DNA from: Magicicada septendecula
Taxonomy: Eukaryota > Arthropoda > Insecta > Hemiptera > Cicadidae
DNA length: 64,000 nt
Assembly: GCA_034769895.1 (NCBI GenBank)
Contig: CM068367.1
Span: 109,724,654-109,788,653 of the forward strand
Direction of reading: 5' to 3'
A program made the position numbers and the translations under genes. Position 1 is the stretch's first letter. The number at the start of each line of letters is the position of its first letter. The notes under the pieces were generated by a model. The model had not been told where the DNA came from and did no database searches. It saw only the letters and a program-made list of their open reading frames with translations. Shown piece by piece: positions 36,730 through 49,227 of the stretch.

Positions 36730-39410
36730 TGGATTTATAAACACCAAAATACAAACATGGTTGCTATTAGGGGATAGGATGTCTATGTGTTTACAATTTT
36801 TGAAAATATTTATTTAATCCGAAAATACGTGGTAAAAAGCTAAAAATATGCTTCAGAAGCTTTAAATAGAATCGAGAAAATAGGTTGATATGACTGCTGG
36901 GAAGGCTTTACGTAAGTCCATAAAGTAAAGTGTATCTTGATATTCGCTGGTTGGAGTAGGTACTAAGTAAGTGTTCTTTTAAATGTGTACTATAGACCTA
37001 CGTTTGCAGTTTTCACCCCGTATATATTGTAACAGTTGAGCTTATACCGTAGGTACCTACTTTATCACTGAATAAAAACTGGAAAAACCGATGGTTAGGT
37101 CGTGAATCACGGCCGCGCGAGAATGACAGTAAATGCACTTCAACTCACCGCGAACCGGTGGTCCATGATGTTCAGTGTTTCATTGAACTCCCTAAGGATG
37201 ATCAAATTCATGATTTAAAAAAAAAATCATAATAATTTTTGTAATTCATCTGGTAATTAATTTGTTAATGTAAACGTTAAATAACGATGTGCCTTGTTAC
37301 GAGAGAATCAATTTTAAGCGGGTTTATCTATGAGGCGAAAAGGTTCAGGAGAAAGGGGAAAACCTTTGATTCAACCGGCCTCGCAAACTCAAAAGTTTGT
37401 CCGGACGTGAATAGACGAATACGCTTCTTGCGCGGACATCTTAAAACACTAAAAGTATACATAATCAGTCTCTCTTGAAGTCTGAATAATGAGGATAACC
37501 ATAATAAAAAACTAATCTACATTGGCATCGATAGGTGTCGGTATTTGATTGCTGTAGTTGTGTTGATTTGGCTAGCTGATGTACGTGAGCTGCCGTTTCC
37601 ACTGTTTCAACATAGCGAAGCGGAGCTACAAAATTCGTCTAGAAACCTAATAGACTATAAAGAACGCCCCCCCCCCACACACAAAGGCAAACTTTGCGTC
37701 GTTAAGAATATAAAGCTATAACGTTTATATTTTTCAGAGTTATTAGAAGACGGCAGTGCAGTTGTCAAGTCAGTGGTAGTACTGGTGGTGGGTGGATGAA
37801 GAAAGTATGACAGTGGGTGGGTGAGGCGCGGAGCTAATTTGTGTAGAAAAACGTTATAAAATGTAGGCGTGTGTGGAGACTGCCGTTAGCAGGAAGACGG
37901 TTCCCTACAAAACGTAGCGAAGAGAAGTTGTATCAATGCAAAGGAAGGCCAAAGCCAAAAGTTAGTTAAACATACAAAGTTTTTACTAACAACACTCACA
38001 CACACAAGCGCACAGATGCTGTATAAGAAAACGAGTTGTTGAAGTTTTCATTCAGTGAAGAAATAACAACACAACAGCAATATCAGTCAGAGAAATGATG
38101 AAGGGAAATAATTCCTGTTTCAATTTAACTTCATCTAAAGTGAGTTAATGTAATTCAAAGTTAACAAATTAAATTAATGTTATATAGATTATTTTGCAGC
38201 CGAGTGGGGTGAGAGCGAGGGTAAAGGGTGCAGACGTTCGTTTTACAATACGCCACGCTGCCGTGAAGGGGAAATGGAAATCGTATCCTGCTAGTAACGT
38301 CCACTCTGATCTTAACGTCAGGAAGTCTTTTTGTACTCGAATCGACTCGAGTGTGATTTCTTTTTTAGTAGTAGAGGATCTTGTTTTCATCTTCTAGACG
38401 AAGAATATCAATGTTCAGTCCTCGTGTTTAACAACTATACAAAGCGAAGGGAATAAATTCAAGAGTTATTATTTATACTACCAACTGGAAAATATTGGGC
38501 AAAATTTTAGTTTGCAAAAAGGAATAACAACGTTTTAACACTAAAAAAAATCGAACAGGCTGATATCGATACGAATGTTTTAGCTTAATACATTTTATTT
38601 TTATTTTTTTACTTTTAATTTTATTTGTCTCCCCTTTCTTTTTCTCTTCTTCTTCTCTTCTTCTTCTTCTTATATTTTATCTCTTGTACTTCTTGTTTAT
38701 TTCGACTTATTTTACACACGACTCTCTCGTAGTATAGAAAGTTGTGTCTACCGTGTCAACTCCAAAGGCTTCTTTCCTAAGCAGCATTAAAGAACTTTTT
38801 GATTTCACGCATACTTAAACATTCAGTATTATCACCTGAATAGTTTGGAAAGTAAGTTCCCTTACTAAAATAAAACAAGAAAACGCTTACTAAAATTTGT
38901 ATTTATATCATATTTTCGTGTTTGTTAATTTTCAAAATAGAAGTTTCATTACTAAGACACCTCCGTATCGGACCACGAGCTTTATATAAACCTACAGTTT
39001 TTGTAGAAATCACTCGTCAAATTCATTAGCCACTCTAAAACTTCATTTTAGAATTCACAGACGTTATAGAAACACCGATATAAAAATAAAAACATAAGGG
39101 GAAATTGCCAAGTTACGGGTGTCTTCGATTCACACCCCGCAGGCTGGTTGGAAGCTGCTTCCACGTTTCTCGATTTCGGTATTCTTCAATGCACAGTTCA
39201 AGTCACAATTCATAATTTTCGTCTGTTTTCATTTATTTTCTTTGTCCATTTATTGTTCCGACGTATATGCCTTATTGGCTGGTCTTTTTCTTTTTAAAAT
39301 ACTCTTAGAAGCTGTGTAATCTTGCACTTTCCGAAAAACTTCATTACTCGTAATTTTTCTCTTTAACCTTCCTTCATCATTTCCGCATAACGCTACACTT
39401 TTCGGAACGC
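36730..39410. other. Non-coding stretch, no gene seen
   Basis: Ordinary AT-rich sequence with C8 (37669-37676), TTC-rich (38640-38690) and GC-richer (38190-38330) patches. The last follows a TTATTTTGCAG word that looks like a splice acceptor, but the frame behind it has no homology. Confidence 0.45.
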
Positions 39411-39417
39411 AGAAATC

Positions 39418-39420
<3 letters not shown>

Positions 39421-39486
<66 letters not shown>
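39421..39486. repeat. (CT)33 microsatellite
   Basis: Uninterrupted CT run of about 66 bp. Confidence 0.98.
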
Positions 39487-39488
<2 letters not shown>

Positions 39489-39589
39489 ATCGTTCAAGAC
39501 TCACTTCTACACAAAGCAGCGTTCCAAACATAGGCCTAACTCGCGTTCCAATTCACCCTTAAATTTCAGCTGATATTTTTCGAAATAAA

Positions 39590-39900
39590 GATGTTTTTCA
39601 TGAAAAGATGTCTTATAGCATCCAGGAACGTGTCCCTGGAAATCGAGAAGAAATTTATAAAGGGTTTCATTTGGGGCATAACGCAAACATGGCTCGGTGA
39701 CCTGGACTTCGAAGAAAGTGGGGAGGCTTTTGAGATGTGTTGCTTGAGGAAGGCCTTAAGAATGCCATGAATGTAAAGAATGTCTAATGATGAGGTACTA
39801 AGGAGAGTGGGTGATAAAGGTTGGTCACCAACCCGATCGAGGCCTTAGTGGGAGGAGAACCCCCGTGCAGGAGCACGTGCATGGGATAAAAGAAGGAAGA
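39590..39900 (+). pseudogene. Weak LINE reverse-transcriptase C-terminal relic
   Basis: Broken plus-strand frames give RNVSLEI, KGFIWGITQTW, EAFEMCCLRKALRM and MSNDEVLRRVGDKG. The pattern (xAYVWSxLLYGxExW, AFEMWCYRRMLKI, TNEEVLRRV) belongs to a common LINE ORF2 C-terminus. Frames change between the blocks, so this is an old relic. Confidence 0.5.
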
Positions 39901-40572
39901 AGGTATATGGTGATCAAGAGTCTTCTATGGAAAGAAAGAAATTGCAATCCCACCAACCTCTGGGGTGAGTAGAAAAAGAGAGACATTCTTGGAAGTGAAC
40001 AGGTTTGTCTTTTTATTCAATCATGCTTAGCCTAATTCGCCAAGACTGTATAGCGGCTGGTTTCAGTGTACCCATCCAAGTGATGTGATGTAAAAGTAGT
40101 CGTGCTTACAAAGCTAATTCTCTTGTAGTATCCAGTACAAAAAAAAACCTTTAGTTTCTACGAAAAAGGTTGGATCGATCTGCCACAACGCAAACGATGG
40201 AAACATAAGACGTTAACACCGCCAAGTAACGCGTGGGCCGACACTGCTATTGGAACATTGCATTCAACGATGAGCGATTTATTTCACGACACAATGATTG
40301 TCACTCCGTCCTTAAGCTTTCCTCAATTATACGTGTTTACGAAAACGACAGGCGACAGTTTTCCTTGTACGAAGTGCACTAGATCCTACAAATTGCTCCA
40401 GGTGTTATGTTGTTTACTCGTTAAGGGAAGCAGTAACACGCGCCCACGCGTGTCCCGACTTATACAGATTGATTTTTCTTCTAACACTCTTCGTTATACT
40501 CTTCCTTCAGCCGACTCGTCTCAACAGGTCATGTTTCTTTTAGGTTAACAAACAGTCCCGTCACTCGTTATA

Positions 40573-40960
40573 ATCATCATCATCATCCTCATCACCACGA
40601 TTATCATCATCATCATCAGGTGTAGCTGCACAACCTTCCATATATGGTCTGTTTCAACGGTCGATTGCATTCGTCCCTATTCTTCGCTCTTGCCTTGCAT
40701 TTTTTATATATTTATCCTCGCCAGGTCCTTCTTCACCAGTTCGTGGTCTTCTTCGTGGTTCTATTTTCTATGAACCTTTATTGAAGTATTTGCTTTATTG
40801 GCCGTCCTTCGTCTGTTCTTTCTATATGCCTCAATATATTTGTTGTAACAAATCTCACAATATTAGGGTGTTCGTAGACACAGGCCTCAGAATTATAGCG
40901 CTTGATCCAAACGGCACTCTAAACTACACCATTATAGACGAGTCTTAACACCTGTCTGTC
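40573..40960 (-). pseudogene. Possible LINE 3' tail with ATG repeat
   Basis: Minus-strand reading gives an Arg-rich RRRPRT, then a DLARINIKNARQERRIGTNAI-like block in shifted frames, then ATG/TGA triplets at 40573-40618. The layout is the same as at 4016-4141 and 30820-30906. Similarity is low and the assignment is tentative. Confidence 0.35.
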
Positions 40961-41135
40961 AGTGCCGCCTAATAATCGTCGTTTTTTTTAACACATCACA
41001 ACCACTATCATCATGATCGTCATCGTCGTTGTCGTTGTTTAACTTTCTTTTAGACACGGATTATTTTTTTTAAATTGTACCGACGTTATAATTTCTGTAT
41101 TACAGCTTTATTCTGCGTAACACTTCTGAAATTGA

Positions 41136-41250
41136 CAGCTCAGCGGTAAGGAGTACGCTCTTGCATGCTTAACAGCGGGTTGTATTCAATGCGGAGTCAA
41201 TCCAACACCATCTACGTACTGTGGGGGGCAATACAACAGTCTGGCTAACG
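41136..41250 (+). repeat. Possible tRNA-derived SINE head
   Basis: CAGCTCAGCGG (41136-41146) resembles a Pol III A box and GGTTGTATTCA (41178-41188) a degenerate B box, at a tRNA-like spacing. No cloverleaf can be closed and no tail repeat was identified. Confidence 0.25.
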
Positions 41251-41485
41251 TAGACGGGCGTCAGTCAGTAACAACGCGACATCTACAAGCGAAAATACAC
41301 AACGTTCCTGCCCATCATACTAAACGTCATTAAGTGAAGACTGTGTAATGGTGAAGTGGAATGGATAGAGAACGCAACGTGGCATGGACCGAATGCTTTA
41401 GGAATAAATGGTGTTGACGACGACGTCGATGACGATGGCAATGGTAGTGGTGTTCATGACGGCTGATGTTGATTGTTCCGGATAA

Positions 41486-41531
41486 TAATAATAATAAACT
41501 CATAATAATAATAATAATAATAATAATAATA
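41486..41531. repeat. (AAT)n microsatellite
   Basis: Two AAT-type runs separated by AACTCA. Confidence 0.92.
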
Positions 41532-41651
41532 TGGCATAAACGCATATAAAGTGTGCGTTTATATGTTCCACTTTAGAAGGTAGAATGGTACAGTAGCAGA
41601 CTCTTGACTGCCAAAATGTCAACTTGTATTTTTATTTTCCAAACATTGTAT

Positions 41652-41652
<1 letters not shown>

Positions 41653-41697
<45 letters not shown>

Positions 41698-41710
41698 CGC
41701 GCTCGCGCGC
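41653..41710. repeat. (GT)n microsatellite with GCGAGCGCGCTCGC tail
   Basis: About 41 bp of GT followed by an alternating purine-pyrimidine GC block, a sequence type prone to Z-DNA. Confidence 0.95.
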
Positions 41711-41719
41711 TGTTCTTGC

Positions 41720-43385
41720 ATACATACGACGGTTGGCTATTTATATAAATATTCATAACCAGCTGAAAACACATAACCATACATACTACTTGCAGAATAT
41801 TCTTGAAGTTATTTTTACAAAAGTACAGGAGGTAAATCCGAAACTCGTCGCAGCTGAAATAGTTTAATTTACGCGTGCCTGGGAGAATTCCAGCGACAGA
41901 GCTGACCAAACAGGCCAGCAGCTGTAATTGCAGTGAGTTTTAATTTTCCTCGCCGGTAGAAGATAGCGGTGCAACGTCATATTACAGCAGTGACTTGTTC
42001 GCTTTACAGACGATAGGCCTATACAGAAATAGTTTTTAGTTTCGGAATACTACAGTAGCAGGTAGCAAGTACCGATAGAGCGTGCGCGTGTATGTAGACA
42101 GAGAAAGAGAATTGTGAAATCTAGAATGACAACATTTTTATGCGATTGAGTTAAAATGCATATACTGTAGAGAACCACAGTCTTTAAACGATGTGTCGCA
42201 AACTTAAGATGAATGAAAATATTAATTGTTTATTTTAGTAAACTATTTGCTTTAAGCAACATTTACGAAGAGTAGAAACGAAAATTAGACATAATGCACA
42301 TTAATTTATTGTTTAGTGACACGAGGAGGTTATATTTATAATGTTTTACGTTTAATTACAAGTAAAATTGTAACTAGAATGACACTCTTACGTTGCGTAA
42401 ATGTTTATTGGTTGTAAACTGACGAAGCTTAGTACAAACAATTAGTGGTAGGCTAAGTACTTTAAAATTTTTTAGTACTCGGTATCTCAGTCTATTTGGT
42501 CTCGGTCTGCTTAAAAGCAGATAATTGTTTATCATGGCAAGTGGGAATTTGTTCAGAATGACTATATTACTGCGTTCTATATTCTCATTTCGTTGTTTTA
42601 CTGTCTTGTCTTGGCGTTATCAATAAGGTGAATCTGATAAAAACGCAAGACTATAAATTAATTTTTATAAGTAAAGTAAGATGTTTTATGTTAATTTTAT
42701 TTAGGGCTATATATGAATTTAATAATACGAGTATAATACGAAATCTGAGGAACTATTCCAACTGTTTATTTATTAAATTGAGATATTATTAAAATGTTCT
42801 ACCAAGTGCCAAGCGACCATTCGGTCAGTGTAATTAATTTTATTTTGTCAAATTTTGTAGTTTAACTCTATTTTTTCGATAACCTCTCCATTGAAATATA
42901 ATAATAAAATATATCAGTAAATGTTTGTCAATAATTTGGATAGAATACCGTCATATTTAATTTGCTCCTTAACTAACGTCAACATAACACACGGCGTTAC
43001 ATGAATTCTGCTTATTCTTGACGGTCTTTTGTTTCTCGAAAGCCGACAGATCGTTGGTCGCACCTTTGAAATATTCGTTTACTTGAAATCTTGTTGATTC
43101 CGATGGACCGGATTGAGATACCCTATCCTCAATATGGGGAGAACGTTGTCCCATACCTGGTAGATAGGAGAACGTTTCTCGACTCTTATGCCTGTAAAAC
43201 GAAAGAAACGCCAGTATACCGCTTACGATGAAGAAAGTTAATTACAAGCTGTCCTTGTTTCAATGAAGCATAGAAACCGTCGGGACTCAATGATTCGTTG
43301 GAATAGGGGAAGCCTCAGTTAGTGCAATGCTTGACTTTAACACAAAAATGTAGAGCACGCGCGTTACAAATTCAGTTAAAATGTA
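41720..43385. other. Non-coding stretch, no gene seen
   Basis: AT-rich sequence without recognisable coding blocks. The last 200 bp may be the decayed upstream part of the Penelope-like element, but no reverse-transcriptase motif could be read. Confidence 0.4.
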
Positions 43386-43389
43386 AAGG

Positions 43390-43787
43390 CCAGGTTCCAA
43401 AAACAAATACTGAGTATAGCTCAACTACAGATTGTGCGAGATGTAATTTATATCGGCCAAACGGGTAGACCGTTCATCAAAAGATTCCGCAAACACACAC
43501 CACAAAGCCATTTTAACAGGGGTGATTTTTCCATAGATAATATTAAATCTAACTTTACAAGGCATCTGATTTCATGTAATCATTCTTATACAAATTTCAA
43601 TAATAACTTCATACCCCTACATTATTGTGCCAAAGGCCGTTATATGGATGCACTTGAAGAATTCGAGATATATAGAGGTCATAATAACCCTGGTGTGTGT
43701 GACGACATACTTAATGATAAACTTAACTTCAGGTCCAACCCACTGTATGATACCGCGCTGCGATCGATTACAGATAATAATAGATAA
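43390..43787 (+). pseudogene. Penelope-like element GIY-YIG endonuclease domain
   Basis: Penelope-like elements end their single ORF with a GIY-YIG endonuclease that nicks the target. Here TTDCARCN (a CxxC zinc-finger-like motif) in one frame is joined by a one-base shift to VIYIGQTGRPFIKRFRKH in the frame at 43434-43787. Further conserved points are NFTRHLISCNHS and the ALEEFEIYRGH block with the catalytic Glu region, and the frame ends NPLYDTALRS. The GIY half of the motif is lost or shifted. No reverse transcriptase was found upstream, so the copy is 5'-truncated, as is usual for the group. A hammerhead-like motif lies about 155 bp downstream, as in known Penelope-like terminal repeats. 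Confidence 0.88.
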
Positions 43788-43941
43788 CAGGTTCCACTGA
43801 CGCAGTTCAGACAGGCTACACGCGGTGCACCGTGTTCGTGTAAGAGTACGCCTTTATATGTTTTAATATATTTTTGTATTTATTTATTATGTGTTCGTTT
43901 TATGTGGATTTTTTATTGTTTAACGAGCTCCTCTCGGAGTG

Positions 43942-43983
43942 ATGGTCTGATGATGGGCCACATGGCCTGAAACGCGTAACCAA
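43942..43983 (+). ncRNA. Hammerhead-like ribozyme motif of the Penelope-like element
   Basis: Parts in order: TGGT, core CTGATGA (43947-43953), one extra T, stem II GGGCC/GGCCT with an ACAT loop (one G-T pair), GAA (43969-43971), palindromic ACGCGT (43972-43977) as a 2-bp stem III or dimer stem, A17 at 43978, then ACCA pairing with TGGT as a 4-bp stem I. The predicted cut is after A43978. Hammerheads with tiny stem III are established in Penelope-like elements. The extra base between A9 and stem II is the one departure. Confidence 0.65.
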
Positions 43984-43989
43984 ATACAA

Positions 43990-46900
43990 ATTACGCTCGA
44001 CGTCACTGGACGGAAATACAAGGTAAATTATATATAAATATGCGAGATGGATTATCCGTGGAAGATCACAATAACACTGTAGAACAGTTAAGAAAATAAA
44101 TGTAAGGAAACTAGTTGCGCGTACAGCACTGAAAGGAATAAAACGATACGGAACGAAAAAAAGGAACAAAAAATGAACGATAACTGAACATATTATGAAG
44201 TGGTTAAATAACAACACATTATGTCTACATCACTCCTTGTAATTGTAGTAAGATGCGGTGACATTATAACTCGTAACTTGTATTGTCAGTGTTGTATATA
44301 TAACGTTTACAGAACAATCATATACTCAATAGATTAACGTGGACGACATTTCAGACTTCTAATGTAACAAACTGAGGAAGCAGCAAAAGAAAAAGTGCAC
44401 GATAGATAATTTTTTTTTTTATTTATAAATTATTGTTCTGTTGTAAAGAGTTTTCTTGTGGAAACGTTAATATACAGTAGTAGGTCTTAAAATGTTTATG
44501 TAGTTTTCATTATGTAATTCTATATAAGTGTGCAGTATTTAAGCTACAGTTAATTCAGAATCTTGAGATTCTTGTATAGTAAAGTGCATACTTCGTTATA
44601 TAGTGATTCCATCACGTGTTTCATTGTAAATACTCTACTACACGTTGAATAATACGTTTCCTGATCTTTCAGACTATTGTATATAATAACTTAATTTGAT
44701 TTTGTTTCAGTGATAGAAAGCGATACGTTTTTTTTCCTAACTTTAAATTAACCTAAGGCCTCGTTTCCTCCATTCCTCCATTACCCAGGATAATTGATAA
44801 TTGACTGCACTATAATACTGGGCAGTCTTCTGTACAGATACATTTCATACGTTTAAACGTCAAATGTTATTGGATAATACATTTAAAAGTTTTGAGTTAC
44901 TATTATAATATGTAATGTGAATGCAAAGTTATTTGCTTTCGTATTTTCGTTATACTTTAATACTGAATACCATTTAATTTCATCAGGAAATTATATTTTT
45001 ATGCAATATATTGCTTTACGTCCTCCATGGAAATAATACATTTTTAAAGACCCTGAGAATAATATAGGATGAGAGTGTTCTATATTATCATTTCATAACG
45101 TATCATAATTTAACGTTTAATATAATTTTAACTTTACTGTTTTTCAGTGGTTTTCAGAAAATATTGATAATGAATCTGTGGGCGCATCATTCGAGGCGAT
45201 CAGCGTAAAATGACGCTTAAGTAGCTGGCGTTCTCTGTTGACCAAACGTTCAACTAAATGTAGACTGGTGATCGATGTGCTGTCCTACAAAACAAGTTGC
45301 AAATGTAGTGTCTCGGTTTTCGATTGACAGAACAAAATAAACGAGCCCGTTTTGTGTGAAGAATGTAGTGACATACAAGATTTAAATTAATAAATAAAAA
45401 AATAGTATTCTGGTTACATGTAAATTTATAAAATATCCTATGAAGTCCTGTTTTCTCGAATTTTATTTCATTAGGCTTGTCTTGTCTACACGTCTCCGTA
45501 GAAATATCAATAAACCAGTACATGCTCGCATGACTACTATACTTTTGTATATACAAAGTATTGATTACGAAAACATAATCCAGATTGTGAAACGCATTAA
45601 AAAATTGTGAAATAATTAATTAACTTAATTCTTATAGTGTACATAAATCATCCAGTCATCTTGAACCGTAGGGTATGAGGTGTCTGCTGTCCCCAGTCTT
45701 TCTTTTTTCTTAGGAATGCCTTCCACTCCTTCCGGTTTCCTGCTACTTCTCCCTTTGAGTTCTGCGTCCCCCCTTTCGTCCAGAATAGTTTGGATCACAC
45801 TGTACCACGTTCTCTGTACACTATACGTCTTCGGGTTTCTTCTTCTATTTATTCTGTAAGTCTTGCATCCAGACGTTTCTTATTTGCTTATCACCTTTCA
45901 TTCGTACCGAGGTGTCAGAGTCACATCAGTTTTCGTTTTCTAGCATTTACCGCCGATCTAACCCCTCACCATTATCTTATCTTATCAATGCGTTTCATCC
46001 TTCTAACTCATCTACGATATTTCTCTTAAGTTATTTTTCTTTGACTTCTTCCTGTTAACGTTCAGCGATCATGTTATCCACCATGTGACATCGCATCTCG
46101 GTACATCGTTTTATAAAGCGACATAAATTCTTATTAGTTAAATGTAATTAAAATTAATTAAAAAAGGTTTGTAAACATATTTCAAAGTTCTGTGTATTTA
46201 TTATTGGAAAAGGCATGGCAGTAGGATTTTATTGTGTGTGGATTGTTTCTATAAAATTTATTAGAAGTAACCCTACTCGTTGTGGTGGCGCTTTGATTAT
46301 TCGGAAAAGCTTTGTCACTGATTATGCTTAGTAATCGACTCGACTCGACGGACTACGTTTTGTTTTCATAATATTCAAAAATAAGGTTCCACACACACAT
46401 TACTGACTGCACCTTAAAGGTAGTTTCGGTCGGAACCCCATATATTTGAGACACAGACAGCCGTGCAGTTAGGCCTACTGTGTCACAGTGAGAAGTAATG
46501 ATCCGTTTTCTGACGACTTAATAGTGACGGGGTACAAAGAGAGAGATGAGGTTCGTCCCACGTCCCGAACACGGCCTATATTAAACGCTGGTTGTTCCGT
46601 GGGGAGCAATAACACGGCCTCACGAGTCTTCGCGTCCCACTTACTGTTTCTTAATACGAAGGCAATTTCCTCCTGCTCCGCAACAGTTTCATTAAATTAC
46701 ATATTCCATCCGTCCTTGACAATTACGCCAGCGAGATACACACACGGTAAGACTCCTTAAACGTTTTTGATATTATTTTGACTGGTTTTTGCGAGTTGTA
46801 ATCAAGCAGAGTGCGAACCATAATTTTGTAAATTTCTGATTGAACCTGTATCTTTCATGTTACATATAATATTCTCTTTAATCTCATAATAATCTCATCT

Positions 46901-47130
46901 CACTCTGCATAGCATAAAATTAGATGAATAGTCGGCACCTGTCTATCTGTTTGTTCGTGCTAATGTTGAGCACCGCTGGACGGGTTTTGAAACGGTTCCC
47001 ACCATTCTGTAGATCATTTGTCGTGTAAAGTTTACGAGTTTAAACAAACAGTAGTCTATGACGAAAGGTAGCCGATCACCGACGATGATAGCGAAGTAAG
47101 TGAAAGAAAAAAACAGAACTTACACTCCTG
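43990..47130. other. Non-coding stretch, no gene seen
   Basis: AT-rich at 44200-45240, pyrimidine-rich at 45680-46060. Open frames at 45790-46029 and 46488-46760 show no family resemblance. Confidence 0.45.
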
Positions 47131-47135
47131 TACAT

Positions 47136-47211
47136 AAAAATTCCCGATCGGGGAAATATACCCTACCTGATAATTAGCTGAGAGGCTCGAAAGCGCTAAT
47201 CGGGAATTTTT
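47136..47211 (+). ncRNA. Hammerhead-like motif with 13-bp outer stem
   Basis: AAAAATTCCCGAT (47136-47148) pairs perfectly with ATCGGGAATTTTT (47199-47211). Inside lie CTGATAA (47167-47173, G8 changed to A), a 3-bp stem II AGC/GCT, GAA (47189-47191), palindromic AGCGCT (47192-47197) and A17 at 47198, directly before the stem I strand. An 18-nt stretch with a GGG/CCC mini-hairpin separates the 5' stem strand from the core. The G8 change would be expected to abolish activity. The GAAAGCGCTAATCGGG part is identical to 61627-61640 on the other strand. Confidence 0.5.
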
Positions 47212-47320
47212 CATATTGTGGAGTTCAACAGCGTATTTCTGTTTGACATCATAAAAACTAACACAACTTTATTACCTGAGGTTACACGGACGGAGTTAAT
47301 GTTGTTAAAATTGTTGCCTT

Positions 47321-47561
47321 CCGTAAGGCCGAAGTCTAAAGCTGGTCTAAAGCTGCTGATTGCAGCAGACGTTTCAGCCGAGCTTTTGAACGCAAACCTC
47401 CAGTGCTAATTCAGGGTACACACTGGCATAGATGTCTCGGTCAGTGACCACAGCAGAGACATCTGTGTCAGTGTGTAGTCTGAATTAGCACTGAAGATGG
47501 CCGTCGAAGGCACGGCTGAGACGTCTGCTGCAACCAACAATTTTAGACTACGGCCTTACAG
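47321..47561. repeat. Palindromic element, ~110-bp arms, with hairpin motif in the right arm
   Basis: CCGTAAGGCCGAAGTCTAAA...AGATGTCTC (47321-47437) is inverted as GAGACATCT...CGGCCTTACAGCCCGG (47456-47566). The centre is about 47443. The right arm has a good motif (47491-47525) and the left arm a diverged one (about 47368-47400). No coding capacity. Confidence 0.75.
47491..47525 (+). ncRNA. Hammerhead-like hairpin motif in palindrome
   Basis: CTGAAGAT (core N7 = A), stem GGCCGT/ACGGCT around CGAAGGC, then GAGACGTC. ACGT could serve as a palindromic stem III with cleavage triplet GTC. A14 of the GAA is changed to G, so activity is doubtful. Confidence 0.4.
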
Positions 47562-47569
47562 CCCGGAAG

Positions 47570-48470
47570 AGAACAATTTAACAACTCGATTAATTAAAGA
47601 AAGAAACTAATACGTCGTAGCGCTTCCTCGGCTTACACTTCGTAAACGTCTTAAGATACGTCACAAGAATATACGGAAGAAATGTTGAGAATAAGAACGT
47701 TACAAAAAATTCGAGGCAGCGTATACTATATTTAAAAGGTATCCTTCATTAGGAGTTTTATTGTTACGAACCACTTTTTAAATTAATCTCGTAGTAGTTA
47801 TGAAAATTAATTACGGTACTTATTCACTTGAAAAAAAGTTCCTTTATAATGTACGAGTACAATTAAGGATAATTAAGCATCCTCGTATCATTTGCAGATA
47901 TAGTTTAGAATATGTAGACGTGTTAGATGAAGCGAACGAGTGTTTAGATGATGTGAAATTACGTTTCCAGTGTCGTCTGTTCGTTCGGTGTAATCTCGAG
48001 AACCAACAGATATTTATTGAAACGGTTGTCACCATTATAGAGAGCTTTTGTTGCAGACGGTTTATGTGACAGTAATCTTTTCCGGTGATGGTATTTGTGG
48101 AGTAAGTCCAATGTACAATTGACTTCGTACTATCGTGGGGGGGGGGGTTACTTCTGGGCTCAACCTAAACAAGCAGCACGTCATATAATTTGCAGAAGTG
48201 TGTGTGTGCGTACGAGCGCGAGCGCCAAGAAGTATAGTCTAATAGGCAAACAATGAACTACGTTTAGAGATTTATTAAAACTGTTTTAAAACCAATTATA
48301 GATGTGAATTTTGCCTCTAAGTGTTTTGAAATAGGTTTAGGCCTAATTGTTAGTATTTTAAAATATTCTTGTTCTTCTCTGTCGTTAGAATTCCGCACTA
48401 TAACAAAAAACGTCGTAACACCATAGGACGTTGACGGTGCCCACACTCACGTGCTTCAACTAAACTTGGG
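47570..48470. other. Non-coding stretch, no gene seen
   Basis: Includes an open frame (47800-48069) without homology, a 10-G run near 48138-48147 and a GT/GC patch at 48197-48225. Confidence 0.45.
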
Positions 48471-48479
48471 GGTACAACA

Positions 48480-48765
48480 AAGTATTAGAACGAAGGACCC
48501 ACACCAAGATGTAAAGTCTATAAGAAGAATAAAAGTATGCAATCGAAGAGACATGATGAGAGGAAATAGGACAGTACGTCAAGAAATTCAAATACAAGAA
48601 ATTCAATCTGAACAGAAAGATTACATCTCAAACCGTTTATTAAGTGGCAAGAACATTAGGGTAGAATGCAAGAAACTGTAGTTGCTATAGGGAAACTACA
48701 ATGAAAAAGAACCTCAAGTGGACCGAGGAAAATAAAGAAACCTTTAAGTCCGACGGGCAGTGAGT
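48480..48765 (+). pseudogene. Weak LINE reverse-transcriptase C-terminal relic
   Basis: KSIRRIKVCNRRDMMRGNRT, VRQEIQIQEIQSE, then in another frame IKWQEH and GRMQE, and finally PRKIKKPLSPTG. This follows the LINE pattern FLRxIKGVTRRDRxRNxxIR, LKWxGHVxRM, GRPRKRW. Weak and frame-broken. Confidence 0.4.
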
Positions 48766-49227
48766 AACTAGGAATTCTCTCGCCTCCTCACCCGCCAGGC
48801 CCGCCGTTGAAATCGTGCCGGCGTGAAAAATCCGGCCGTCTTGAACGGTGATTCACACCCAAAGCATATGTGAATCTCAGTTTACTGTTTATTTTCTTTG
48901 TTTAATTGCATTTCGTTCCTTAGCGACACTTGACAAGGTTTGGTAGGGCGTGCTAACACGTGTTTGTTAGTTGGCTAGTAGCGGTTCGCCCCAATCGTTT
49001 CTACTCTGTGTCGGACTGTACATAAAGTAAAGGTGACGATTACACCTTATAGACGCTGCACTTCGTACTTACTTGTACGAGTTAAATGTAAATTTTAAAA
49101 TACTTTAATGCTTAACAGTACACAATGTGTGAACACCGACGCAGGACAGTGGAAGTGAAGTGTATTAGTAGTTTTAGTGGATGGTTAGTGAGGATCGGTC
49201 AATAATACAAATTTTAGCTATTTTGCG

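Noticed and set aside
38190-38397. GC-richer block after a TTATTTTGCAG acceptor-like word
   Set aside because: The frame behind it has no homology and there is no matching donor or partner exon.
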